This document shows positions 34,205 through 42,569 of a stretch of DNA of 64,000 nucleotides, piece after piece; position 1 is the stretch's first letter, and each line of letters opens with the position of its first letter. Both the position numbers and the translations under genes were made by a program. The stretch covers positions 337,501 through 401,500 of the forward strand of contig NZ_FZNV01000001.1 in NCBI RefSeq assembly GCF_900188415.1, written 5' to 3'. The notes under the pieces were generated by a model. The model had not been told where the DNA came from. It saw only the letters and a list, made by a program, of their open reading frames with translations, and searched no databases. This stretch comes from Maribacter sedimenticola. GTDB lineage: Bacteria; Bacteroidota; Bacteroidia; Flavobacteriales; Flavobacteriaceae.

Positions 34205-34613
34205 ATGAAAAAGTTCATCGTTAAAGGGGCAATACTTTTTCTAAGTATTTCAATCTGTATTTTCCTTTTTATCTCTCTTAAAAATAGACAAAATACCAAT
34301 AATACCTTTTATATAGTTTATCAATCTCCGGCCAAAGGCAGAAAGACGTCATCCTTTAAACTATTTAAATATGGAAAAGACTATGGAATTGCTTTTGAGA
34401 ATCGTGATAGTTTGGGTTTAAAGACGATACAAGGCTTAATCTCAATGAAAGAATTTGAAAAAATAAATAAAATAAGTACAGATTCATTGGGAGTTTTATT
34501 GTTTTCTCAAATCCTTAAACCCTAAGGATAAATATATTATTATTGAAGCAACTGATAGTGAATGGAAAAAGAGTGAAGTTTTGCCATATGAGGTAGTAGT
34601 CGATAGTTTTTAA
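34205..34613 (+). pseudogene. Cassette D partner: frameshifted membrane/exported protein
   Basis: The first frame (34205-34525) encodes MKKFIVKGAILFLSISICIF, a membrane anchor or signal peptide, then a 106-residue product ending LLFSQILKP. The next frame continues without a stop from there to 34613 (PKDKYIIIEATDSEW, EVVVDSF), so a small indel near 34500-34525 has split one gene. Unlike the A and B partners it has no lipobox Cys. Its place 1 bp after the cassette D stop suggests a degraded immunity gene. Confidence 0.5.
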
Positions 34614-34831
34614 GGCTACGGTAATAAGTATCAATATTGAAAATGTTACCCTTATAAGGATACCCAAGCAACGGATACCACTCATTTTAATCGAATATGG
34701 GTTACATTTTAACCCATAATTGTCAGAACTTCGAAAATGATAAAAGAAGTAGGTCTTTCCTTAGATGAAAATGTTGTTTTACAATTTGGTTCTGAACTAA
34801 AATACCGTGACCTAAACATAACTAAGTACTC
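34614..34831. other. Right edge of the cassette array
   Basis: 218 bp with no convincing gene. Short frames (for example ENVTLIRIPKQRIPL from about 34616) have no start and no match in the window; they may be further cassette debris. No repeat of the left edge (29066-29303) was found. Confidence 0.4.
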
Positions 34832-36181
34832 ATGGAGAAAAAGAAATTTGATATTTTTGTAATAGGTAGCGGTATTGCCGGACAAACGGTGGCCAAAGCA
34901 TGTGTAGAAGCAGGAAAGAAAGTGGCCATTGCAGATATTCGTGAATTTGGGGGTACTTGTGCCAATAGAGGGTGTGATCCCAAAAAGGTATTGATCGGTG
35001 CCACGGAGGCATTGGAACAGGCAGAAAATTTAAAAGGAAAAGGACTGCGAACAAAGAACCAGATCGATTGGAAGCAATTACAAAAGTTTAAAAAAAGTTT
35101 TACCGATAAAATACCTGCTGGCACAGAAAAGGAATTAAAGGATCTTGGAATTAAATTATATCATCAATCTCCAAAATTCTTGGATGAACACACCTTATCC
35201 ATAGAGGGTAAAACGGTTTCCGCGGAAAAAATTATCATAGCAACAGGTTTGGTGCCTAGACCCCTTTCCATTATTGGAGCCAAACACCTTATGGTCAGCG
35301 ACGATTTTTTAGATTTAACAAAACTGCCCAAACATATTGTCTTTATTGGAGCAGGATATATAGCCATGGAATTTGCACATATTGCGGCAAGGGCCGGGGC
35401 TGCGGTTACAGTCTTGGATACAGGAAAGAGAGCTTTGAAAGCTTTTGATCCGGACTTGGTCAAGGAACTGACCAAATATTCCGAATCGCTGGGAATTAAG
35501 TTTGTGTTTGGGGCCAAACCCATTGCATTGAAAAAGAAGCGTAAGCGATATAAGCTTACCTATGAAACAAAAGGAGGTGCCAAGTCCATAAAATCCTATG
35601 CGGTTTTCAATACTGCGGGCAGGGTACCTGCAATAAAGGAACTGGATTTGGAGAAAGGTAATGTTGCTTTTAATGATGCGGGTGTGGTTACCAATGCCTA
35701 TCTGCAAAGCACCAGCAATGCCAATGTATATGCCTGTGGTGACGTATCCGATAAAAATTTGCCTTTGACCCCATTATCCGGTAGGCAAGGCTATGTGGTT
35801 TCCGAAAATATTTTAAAAGGTAACTCCAAGGAACTAAGCGTTCCTGTAATTCCTTCAGTGGTATTTACTTTACCCCATTTGGCCACTGTTGGATATTCGG
35901 AAAAAGAGGCCCGTGGTAGGTATAAAAAGATAAGGGTAAATTATGATGTTGTACCCGGTTGGTTCAATGCAAAACGGATCAATGCGCCATTGTATGCCTA
36001 TAAGGTGATCATGAACGATCGTACAGGTGAAATTGTTGGGGCACATATTCTAGGTCCCAATGCCGGGGAGACTATAAATATATTTGCATTGGCCATTAAT
36101 AAAGGAATGACGGATAAGGATATAAAATCTACACTTTTTACCTATCCTAGTTGGACCAATGATTTAAAAAGTATGGTTTAA
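34832..36181 (+). CDS. FAD/NAD(P)-dependent disulfide oxidoreductase (class I)
   Basis: The 449-residue flavoprotein has the N-terminal FAD motif IGSGIAGQTVAKAC and the redox disulfide in GGTCANRGCDPKKVL (CxxxxC). A second Rossmann motif for the pyridine nucleotide (FIGAGYIAMEFAHIAARAG), the FAD motif YACGDV, and a C-terminal dimerisation domain (TLPHLATVGYSEKEA, GAHILGPNAGE) follow. Dihydrolipoamide dehydrogenase, glutathione reductase and mercuric reductase share this layout. The usual C-terminal His-Glu pair (HPT..E) of glutathione/lipoamide reductases is replaced by YPSWTND at the end, so the substrate is unclear. It follows the cassette array and is convergent with the TspO-like gene. 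Confidence 0.9.
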   Translation: MEKKKFDIFVIGSGIAGQTVAKACVEAGKKVAIADIREFGGTCANRGCDPKKVLIGATEALEQAENLKGKGLRTKNQIDWKQLQKFKKSFTDKIPAGTEKELKDLGIKLYHQSPKFLDEHTLSIEGKTVSAEKIIIATGLVPRPLSIIGAKHLMVSDDFLDLTKLPKHIVFIGAGYIAMEFAHIAARAGAAVTVLDTGKRALKAFDPDLVKELTKYSESLGIKFVFGAKPIALKKKRKRYKLTYETKGGAKSIKSYAVFNTAGRVPAIKELDLEKGNVAFNDAGVVTNAYLQSTSNANVYACGDVSDKNLPLTPLSGRQGYVVSENILKGNSKELSVPVIPSVVFTLPHLATVGYSEKEARGRYKKIRVNYDVVPGWFNAKRINAPLYAYKVIMNDRTGEIVGAHILGPNAGETINIFALAINKGMTDKDIKSTLFTYPSWTNDLKSMV

Positions 36182-36981
36182 GGTCTTTGACCTAACCGTT
36201 CCTGAAGTTTTTTAAACGGATTTGTTTTTCGGTTTTTATACCCATGGATCATGATGGCAATCAATAATAGGATACTGCCCACCAAAGCGGTATTTGCTAT
36301 CGTGGAATACGTGTCTTGGTGCCTAATATAAATGGCAAATAATGCCCAGATTCCTACTGCGGCAAATTCTCTCATATTTCTTTTCCAGACCATTATCAAG
36401 TTAAGGGCTATGGCTACAATAATCATATTGATGGTCCATGCCTGTTCTGAAAGTATACCGCCGTTCCAATCAAGCTTACTTAGATATACCGAGATATTTG
36501 CAATTGTAGCTACGGATATCCAGCCACTGTATATGCAAATAGGCCACCAGATAAAGGCAATGGTCGTTATGGGCGCATCCCAACGTTCCATATTGGTGTT
36601 TAAAATAATTTTTATGAGAGAAAGTAAAATACCTAGCATAATCAAGACAGACAAGCCTGTATAATCATAAACAAAGGCAAACACCCAACAGCAATTTAAA
36701 ATATTGGCTATTACAAACCAATACCCGGTTTGCTCAATAAACATACTTTCCTTATTACTGAAAAACGCACGCTTAACTTGAAAAATACCGTATGCAAACA
36801 GTGCCAAGAAAATAATGCCCCATATGGCAAAGGCATAGCCTGCCGGCGTAAACAGATTTTCATAACGTGCACTTATTTCCCCGATCGTGGTATTATTGAA
36901 CGACATGGACTGGGAAATGTAATTGACCCCAATGACCAATAGTACCGATACTAAATTTAAAATGGCCAGTTTTTTCTTCAT
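36178..36981 (-). CDS. TspO/MBR-related tryptophan-rich membrane protein
   Basis: From ATG 36979-36981 the product has 267 residues (an in-frame ATG at 36999 would add six). It is a polytopic membrane protein with about seven to eight hydrophobic segments and many Trp. It has an N-terminal FTPAGYAFAIWGIIF segment typical of TspO-related bacterial membrane proteins, and is longer than the five-helix TspO. Function is not known; TspO proteins bind porphyrins and cholesterol-like ligands. Its stop overlaps that of the convergent flavoprotein gene by 4 bp. Confidence 0.8.
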   Translation of the reverse strand: MKKKLAILNLVSVLLVIGVNYISQSMSFNNTTIGEISARYENLFTPAGYAFAIWGIIFLALFAYGIFQVKRAFFSNKESMFIEQTGYWFVIANILNCCWVFAFVYDYTGLSVLIMLGILLSLIKIILNTNMERWDAPITTIAFIWWPICIYSGWISVATIANISVYLSKLDWNGGILSEQAWTINMIIVAIALNLIMVWKRNMREFAAVGIWALFAIYIRHQDTYSTIANTALVGSILLLIAIMIHGYKNRKTNPFKKLQERLGQRP

Positions 36982-37041
36982 AATGCCTAAAGCTAGCATG
37001 ATAAATTTAGAGAAAAGAACTTTTTTAAGGAATTAAATGCA

Positions 37042-37713
37042 CTATTTACTACGCCGCCGTTTTTTCTTCACCTCTTTAATGGGTACGGGAAGTACCGCAT
37101 CTCCTAAAAGGGCATAGACTTCGCAGCCATTGCATGGTTCTAAGGTAAAAGTGCCGGTAAATTCGCCAAATGCGGGTAAGATCATTTGGTGTTCAGTTTT
37201 GTAAAAACAAGGAAGTTTTACGGTTTGCCGTCCTAATCCACTTAATTTTATGGCCGGGTGAATATGGCCGGAAAAATTAAATAGTCCGTCACGTTCCATA
37301 GGGTGGTGGGTCAATAAAAAAGAACCTAGTACCATTTCTTCCACTACGTTTATCCCTATTGCCTTGTACTTTAATGGGGACAATATATCATGGTTGCCGC
37401 TGACCAAAATAATATCCAAGGTTTTTTCTTGTACCCAATTCTCGAAAATTTCCCATTCCCTATTTAACGATGAGTGGAACAGATCACCCATAAAGATTAG
37501 GGTCTTTGGTTTAAAATATGCAATGGACTCATCCATCATATCAAAATTTTTTTGAACTGCGGCCTGCGGTACGGCCGCTCCATATTTTCTAAAATGCGAT
37601 ACCTTTCCCAAATGCACATCACTTACCAAAAGCATGGAACGTTCTTCCCAGAAAAGTGTTCCGGAGAAATGCATTTTAAAGGATTGATCACGAATTTGAA
37701 TGGGGTGGGCCAT
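37042..37713 (-). CDS. pdeM: Ligase-associated DNA damage response endonuclease PdeM
   Basis: The 223-residue metallophosphoesterase has the order DVHLGK, GDLFHS, GNHD and SGHIHP, the metal-ligand motifs of the calcineurin-like fold. It matches the ligase-associated endonuclease PdeM in size and in the C-terminal basic tail (EVKKKRRRSK). It is the fourth member of the DNA-repair module (exonuclease, ligase, helicase, PdeM), separated from the helicase by a lipoprotein gene in the opposite direction. Cytoplasmic. PdeM is thought to trim DNA in repair of damage or double-strand breaks. Confidence 0.9.
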   Translation of the reverse strand: MAHPIQIRDQSFKMHFSGTLFWEERSMLLVSDVHLGKVSHFRKYGAAVPQAAVQKNFDMMDESIAYFKPKTLIFMGDLFHSSLNREWEIFENWVQEKTLDIILVSGNHDILSPLKYKAIGINVVEEMVLGSFLLTHHPMERDGLFNFSGHIHPAIKLSGLGRQTVKLPCFYKTEHQMILPAFGEFTGTFTLEPCNGCEVYALLGDAVLPVPIKEVKKKRRRSK

Positions 37714-37789
37714 AAACCCACAAAGATAATAAATAGAAAGCCGATCCGTTATGTCTTGGTAATTTTAAACCAACCTTAATAATATCCAC

Positions 37790-38221
37790 ATGAAAAAAGT
37801 ATTTATTTTTTGTAGTATAATAGCATTGGGCCTATTTGCTTCTTGTAGTAACGATGAAAATACGGAGGAATCTGAAAATGCGTTAATTGGATCATGGCAA
37901 CTCGTTGCGGAATACGATAATGATGAGCCTTATGAATTGACTACTTGTGAACTTGAACAGACTATTGTCTTTAAAGCGGACAACTCTTATCAATACATAA
38001 GCTATTCTCCTACGGATGATGAGGGAAGTGAATGTGCGGTAGATGATTATTCTACCATTGGTGACTGGTCTATAACTTCTAAAGGAAAGATGATGATTTC
38101 AGATGATTATATAGAAATAGAAGTAAATTATACCGTATCTGGAGATACATTTACGATGTCCTATACCGATTCTTATGATGGCGAGGAATACACGGTAAAA
38201 AGTGTCTATACCAAAATTTAA
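37790..38221 (+). CDS. Lipocalin-like lipoprotein
   Basis: The 143-residue product has a lipoprotein signal (LGLFASC, Cys about residue 19) followed by SNDENTEESE, an acidic linker. The rest (LIGSWQLVAEYDNDEPYEL, IGDWSITSKGKM) follows the lipocalin-like pattern of a beta barrel with a GxW motif. Such proteins bind small ligands and are common flavobacterial outer-membrane lipoproteins of unknown function. It is inserted, divergently from pdeM and convergently with the helicase gene, inside the DNA-repair module and has its own terminator. Confidence 0.8.
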   Translation: MKKVFIFCSIIALGLFASCSNDENTEESENALIGSWQLVAEYDNDEPYELTTCELEQTIVFKADNSYQYISYSPTDDEGSECAVDDYSTIGDWSITSKGKMMISDDYIEIEVNYTVSGDTFTMSYTDSYDGEEYTVKSVYTKI

Positions 38222-38244
38222 ATTATTGAATATCAATATTGTTG

Positions 38245-38280
38245 ACCCACTATGGCCAAAAGTTATAGTGGGTTTTTTAT
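38245..38280 (+). terminator. Terminator of the lipocalin-like lipoprotein gene
   Basis: Nine-bp arms (ACCCACTAT at 38245-38253, complement at 38265-38273) with an 11-nt loop are followed by TTTTT. It begins 24 bp after the stop codon at 38221. Confidence 0.85.
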
Positions 38281-40745
38281 TTTTTCATTAGCAGGGCGGC
38301 CATTTTTTTTATACGATCTTCTAATTTTTCACTTGATAATTTTTCCCTGTTCATACGCTCGGTAATCAATGGAAAAGAGAATGGTGTAGCCTTATCACAT
38401 TGTTTCCATATAATGTTCTGTGTGGCAATACGTTCTAACGATAACCGTAAACGTCCTTCTTCCAACTGATGTTCAAAGGTTTCCGTAAAAGCTTGTTGGT
38501 AAAGCAAATTCTCCGGTTCGTAATCACGAAAGACATCGAACAGTAATTGCGAGTTGCTCTGCAAATGTTTCATCTTAATGTTCTTTTTAGGGTAACCGGT
38601 AAAGACCATACCACTAATAATGGCCACGTCCCTAAATTTACGCCGTGCCATTTCCGTGGCATTTAGACTTTTTTGCAAATCGTCCAGCATATAATCCGTG
38701 GAGAACAGATCATTATCAAGAACTTGTTGTATATCTATGGGTTGATCGGATAAAAGCTCAAAGCCATAATCGTTGAAGGCCAAGGAAAAAGTTATGGGCG
38801 TCAATAAACTAATACGGTACCCTAATAAACTACCCATGGCCTCATGCACGAACCTACCTTCAAACGGATAAAAGATATGGGTATACCCTTCGCGGGTCTT
38901 GAAGGATTCTATTAAAAATTCATTGGGCCTGGGCACTATACTTTCTCTCCGCTGACGTTCAAATAAAGGGGCCAACGCCCGTATTTCTTTAGATTGTTTT
39001 TCTTTTGGTTCGCTAGAACTATAGAGTTCCTCCCTTAGTAATTCTGACATTTGTGCGGACAGGGTGAGTCTACTGCCCATCCAACTTGTAATTTTATTCG
39101 TTTTTTTATTGGAATTCCTTACTTGTACGGTCATATCCTTGATCCGTATAAATTCTAAATTCCTACCGGCAAAGGTAAATACGTCACCCCTGTTCAATTT
39201 AGATATAAAAAACTCTTCTACGGAACCTATATATCCGCCTTTTTGATATTTTACCGCTAAATTGGCATCGCCCACAATGGTGCCGATCTGAAATCTATGG
39301 CGCATGGCTACACCTTTATTGGTTACGGTAAATTTGCCATCTTCCTCAACTTCTACCTTTTTATATTCATCATAGGACTGTAGGCTTTGGCTGCCCATTA
39401 CCAAAAAATTCAACAACCATTGCCATTTCTCCTCGGTTATCGCCTGAAAACAGAACGTTTCCTTAATCTCCCTGTAAATTTCCTTGGGGTAAAAACCATT
39501 GGATATTGCCAAAGTGGTCAAGTATTGCAGCAATACATCATAACTATTTAGATAGGGCAAACGGTCCTCGACGGAATTAAGTTTTACCGCTTTTTGTAAT
39601 GCCGATGCCTCTATAAGTTCTATGGCATGTGTAGGTAAAAAGTAAATGACACTTTCCTTGCCCGGTCTATGTCCGCTGCGGCCCGCCCTTTGTAAAAACC
39701 GCGCCACCCCTTTTGGGCCGCCAATTTGAACTACCGTTTCTACAGGGGCAAAGTCTACGCCCAAATCTAAGCTTGAGGTACAGACTACGGCCTTTAAATC
39801 TTCATTACGGATCGCATTTTCTACCCAAACCCGGGTTTCTTTGTTGATGCTGCCATGGTGCATTGCCATTTCGCCGGCATATTCAGGATGTTTTTCCAAT
39901 ATTTTTTGAAACCAGATTTCACATTGGCTGCGTGTATTGGTAAATAATAAGGTGGTTGTACTGTGATTGATTATTGGTACCACATCTTCCAATAAATGCA
40001 AACCCAAATGACCACGCCATGGAAACGTCTCCATTTTTTTGGGTATGATGCTCTTGACCGTAATTTTTTTATTGATATTGGCCTTGATCAAAATAGAATT
40101 ATCAAAGGCATTGGTGCCGGGACCCAACAAAACTTCACGCGCTTGTTCCAAATTACCAATGGTGGCAGATATTCCCCAAATGCGCAATTCTTTTGAAATA
40201 CCCTTTAAACGAGAAAGGGCCAGCTCCATCTGTACGCCTCTTTTGGTACCTAAAATTTCATGCCATTCGTCGACTACGATTGCAGAGCAGTCTTTAAAAA
40301 TTTTATCATACCCCTTGGTGGCCAATAGTAATTGCAAACTTTCTGGTGTGGTAATAAGCAGGTCTGGCATTTGTTTCTTTTGCCGTGCCCGTTCTTTTGT
40401 AGATGTATCACCTGATCGGATGCCAACAGTCATTTGTGTGCCCAAGTCTGCCGTTACTCTTTCCGCAGATTGTTTTATTTCTTGGGAAAGTGCACGTAGG
40501 GGTGTTATCCAGACCGCTTTTAGTCCCTTTTTATGTTTGGTCCGGTACTCCGGATTCTGTTTCATATAGTTCAATACTATAGGAAACCAGAGTGCATAGG
40601 TCTTGCCACTTCCGGTGGGGGCGTTCAATAATCCGTTTTTACCCTGTAGAAAAGCCTTCCAAGTATCTTTTTGGAATTTAAACGGTTTCCAATGTTGTTC
40701 TTGAAACCATTCTTGGGCAATATTAAACAATTCTTCTCTGTTCAT
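38277..40745 (-). CDS. Ligase-associated DNA damage response DEXH-box helicase
   Basis: The 822-residue Lhr-like helicase has Walker A APTGSGKT near residue 45, a DEWH box (VVDEWHEILG) near residue 157, and the motif VI QRAGRSGHR near 355, followed by a long C-terminal winged-helix/DUF1998-like part. It matches the helicase of the ligase-associated repair module. Its stop is 56 bp past that of the convergent lipoprotein gene, and its start lies 30 bp after the ligase stop, so it is the third gene of an operon with the exonuclease and ligase. Confidence 0.92.
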   Translation of the reverse strand: MNREELFNIAQEWFQEQHWKPFKFQKDTWKAFLQGKNGLLNAPTGSGKTYALWFPIVLNYMKQNPEYRTKHKKGLKAVWITPLRALSQEIKQSAERVTADLGTQMTVGIRSGDTSTKERARQKKQMPDLLITTPESLQLLLATKGYDKIFKDCSAIVVDEWHEILGTKRGVQMELALSRLKGISKELRIWGISATIGNLEQAREVLLGPGTNAFDNSILIKANINKKITVKSIIPKKMETFPWRGHLGLHLLEDVVPIINHSTTTLLFTNTRSQCEIWFQKILEKHPEYAGEMAMHHGSINKETRVWVENAIRNEDLKAVVCTSSLDLGVDFAPVETVVQIGGPKGVARFLQRAGRSGHRPGKESVIYFLPTHAIELIEASALQKAVKLNSVEDRLPYLNSYDVLLQYLTTLAISNGFYPKEIYREIKETFCFQAITEEKWQWLLNFLVMGSQSLQSYDEYKKVEVEEDGKFTVTNKGVAMRHRFQIGTIVGDANLAVKYQKGGYIGSVEEFFISKLNRGDVFTFAGRNLEFIRIKDMTVQVRNSNKKTNKITSWMGSRLTLSAQMSELLREELYSSSEPKEKQSKEIRALAPLFERQRRESIVPRPNEFLIESFKTREGYTHIFYPFEGRFVHEAMGSLLGYRISLLTPITFSLAFNDYGFELLSDQPIDIQQVLDNDLFSTDYMLDDLQKSLNATEMARRKFRDVAIISGMVFTGYPKKNIKMKHLQSNSQLLFDVFRDYEPENLLYQQAFTETFEHQLEEGRLRLSLERIATQNIIWKQCDKATPFSFPLITERMNREKLSSEKLEDRIKKMAALLMKK

Positions 40746-40775
40746 TATCTGGTATTACCAGCAAATTACTTGTAG

Positions 40776-42569
40776 CTATTTTTCAACGGATTCCTTACTT
40801 TTCTGTTCCTTTTTTTGGGTTTTGGATTCTTGGGCCTTACCTGGAATCAGTTGTTTTAGATCTTTCAGAGTATTGGCTTCGTGAATATTCTTGTCCTTAC
40901 GCCAACGTAGCATTCTTGGAAACCTCGTTGCGATACCACTTTTATGCCTTTTTGATAAGGCAATACCTTCAAAGGCAATTTCAAAAACATGATGGGGAGT
41001 AACGCTTCTTACCGGTCCAAAACGTTCCAAGGTATTTTTTTTGATCCAGGCATCCAGCTTTCTAAATTCGGCGTCGGTTAGTCCGGAATATGCTTTTGCA
41101 AAGGTGACCAGTTCTTTTTCTCCTTCGTCATTATCGTTCCATAAAGCAAAGGTGTAATCCGTAAACAAATTGCTTCGTCTACCATGGCCGCGCATGGCAT
41201 AGGTCAGCACGGCATCAATGGTCAAGGGGTCTACCTTCCATTTCCACCAATCGCCCTTTTTTCTGCCTACCAAATACGGGGAATCTTTTCGCTTGAGCAT
41301 TAAACCTTCACTATGCATTTCACGGGCACGTTCCCGTTCTTTTGCAACGTCTTCCCATGATGTGAAATATATAGTTTCGGAAAGATGAAGGGGGATATCA
41401 CTTCGGCTACGCTCAGTGACCTCACTTCGGCTGCGCTCAGCGACCTCACTTTGGTTTTGTTCAGTGACCTCACTTCGGCTACGCTCAGTGACCTCGCTTC
41501 GGCTACGCTCAGTGACCTCACTTTGGTTTTGTTCAGTGACATTTTTAAAAAGATTTTCCAAAATATGTCTTCGTTCCTTAAAAGGTAATTGGCGTATATC
41601 CTTTCCTTCCCATTCCAAGAGATCATAGGCTTTTAAAATGACCGGTACTTTTTTTAGCAATGCAGCAGAAACTGTTTTTCTGCCAATTCTAGTCTGAAGG
41701 TCATTGAAGGTACCGATATGATTATTTGGATAGGGTAATATTTCACCATCTATGACCGTACCGTTGGGTATAGTGCCAATAAATTTTTCAAATTCAGGGT
41801 ACTTGTCGGTAACCAATTCTTCGCCACGGCTCCATACAAATAGTTCATTATTTCTAAGGATTACTTGAGAACGAATTCCGTCCCATTTATGTTCTGCAGA
41901 CCAAGCGGTAACATCGCCTAAATCCTCTACTTCATCCTCTATGGCGTATGCTAAATAAAATGGATATGGTTTTGATAAAAAATCACTTTCATTCTCCTCT
42001 AAAATGAGTTGTTGAAAGGTAATGGTGTTAGGGTCCCATTTACCCATAAGCTTATACGCTAAAATATCCTCATCTATTTCTGTAGCTTTGGCCAAGGCGC
42101 GCGTCATTAGTTTTTGGCTTACCCCAATTCTGAAACCTCCGGTGATAAGCTTTGTGAACACAAAACGCTCATAGTAGTTTAGGACCTTCCAGTTCTCGTG
42201 CAGATAGTTCTTCTTTTCTTCATCCGATTTTTTCTTCAGCGCAATCATTTCCTGTAGATATTCTGTAAGACTTTTATCCGAAGAAAGTTCCGTGGCGGGG
42301 ATTATCAATGCGATGGTCTCGGCCAAATCTCCAACTATATGGTAACTTTCCTCAAAAAGCCATAATGGAATATTGGCCAGTTCTGATGCCCATTCCCTTA
42401 ATAAGGTCGTATTGACAGGTCTTGGAGGCCTTCTATGCGATAAAATAGCTATAGTCCATACCTTGTCAACATCACTTGCATTTCTAAAATAGGTGGTAAG
42501 CGCCTGAACTTTGACCGTTGTCTTATTGGTGCTATCCAATGCTTTTATGAGTAGAGCAAAATTTTTCAT
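40776..42569 (-). CDS. ATP-dependent DNA ligase with in-frame 24-bp repeat insertion
   Basis: From ATG 42567-42569 the protein has 597 residues; a longer frame to 42701 would overlap the exonuclease gene and is rejected. The start overlaps the exonuclease stop (ATGA). It has an N-terminal helical DNA-binding domain, a nucleotidyltransferase domain with the lysine motif EHKWDGIRSQV (active Lys about residue 225), EGLMLKRK (motif IV) and WWKWKVDP (motif V), and a C-terminal OB fold. Between motifs III and IV, residues 343-390 are six copies of an eight-residue unit (EVTERSRS or EVTEQNQS). This insert is not expected in the family; it sits on a surface loop if function is kept. Confidence 0.92.
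   Translation of the reverse strand: MKNFALLIKALDSTNKTTVKVQALTTYFRNASDVDKVWTIAILSHRRPPRPVNTTLLREWASELANIPLWLFEESYHIVGDLAETIALIIPATELSSDKSLTEYLQEMIALKKKSDEEKKNYLHENWKVLNYYERFVFTKLITGGFRIGVSQKLMTRALAKATEIDEDILAYKLMGKWDPNTITFQQLILEENESDFLSKPYPFYLAYAIEDEVEDLGDVTAWSAEHKWDGIRSQVILRNNELFVWSRGEELVTDKYPEFEKFIGTIPNGTVIDGEILPYPNNHIGTFNDLQTRIGRKTVSAALLKKVPVILKAYDLLEWEGKDIRQLPFKERRHILENLFKNVTEQNQSEVTERSRSEVTERSRSEVTEQNQSEVAERSRSEVTERSRSDIPLHLSETIYFTSWEDVAKERERAREMHSEGLMLKRKDSPYLVGRKKGDWWKWKVDPLTIDAVLTYAMRGHGRRSNLFTDYTFALWNDNDEGEKELVTFAKAYSGLTDAEFRKLDAWIKKNTLERFGPVRSVTPHHVFEIAFEGIALSKRHKSGIATRFPRMLRWRKDKNIHEANTLKDLKQLIPGKAQESKTQKKEQKSKESVEK
41400..41543 (-). repeat. Six 24-bp tandem repeats inside the ligase gene
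   Basis: Six 24-bp units occupy exactly 144 bp. Two unit types alternate, one containing CTTCGGCTACGCTCAGTGAC (plus strand) and one containing CTTTGGTTTTGTTCAGTGAC. The first type is a near-palindrome (CACTTCGG...GCTCAGTG). The unit length is a multiple of three, so the reading frame is kept. Similar short palindromic units are scattered in many Bacteroidota genomes, as I recall. Confidence 0.95.

Noticed and set aside
29304-34613. Transposon or prophage carrying the cassette array
   Set aside because: No transposase, integrase, terminal inverted repeats, tRNA target or target-site duplication is visible at either edge.
36178-36999. Multidrug or sugar transporter reading of the TspO-like gene
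   Set aside because: The hydrophobic segments and Trp content fit TspO-related proteins, and no transporter signature was seen.
41400-41543. Possible CRISPR or intergenic repeat array
   Set aside because: Units of 24 bp follow each other with no spacers and lie inside an open ligase frame.
41385-41628. Short open frames on both strands over the ligase repeat
   Set aside because: They exist only because the repeat lacks stops in several frames. They have no independent start signals or homology.
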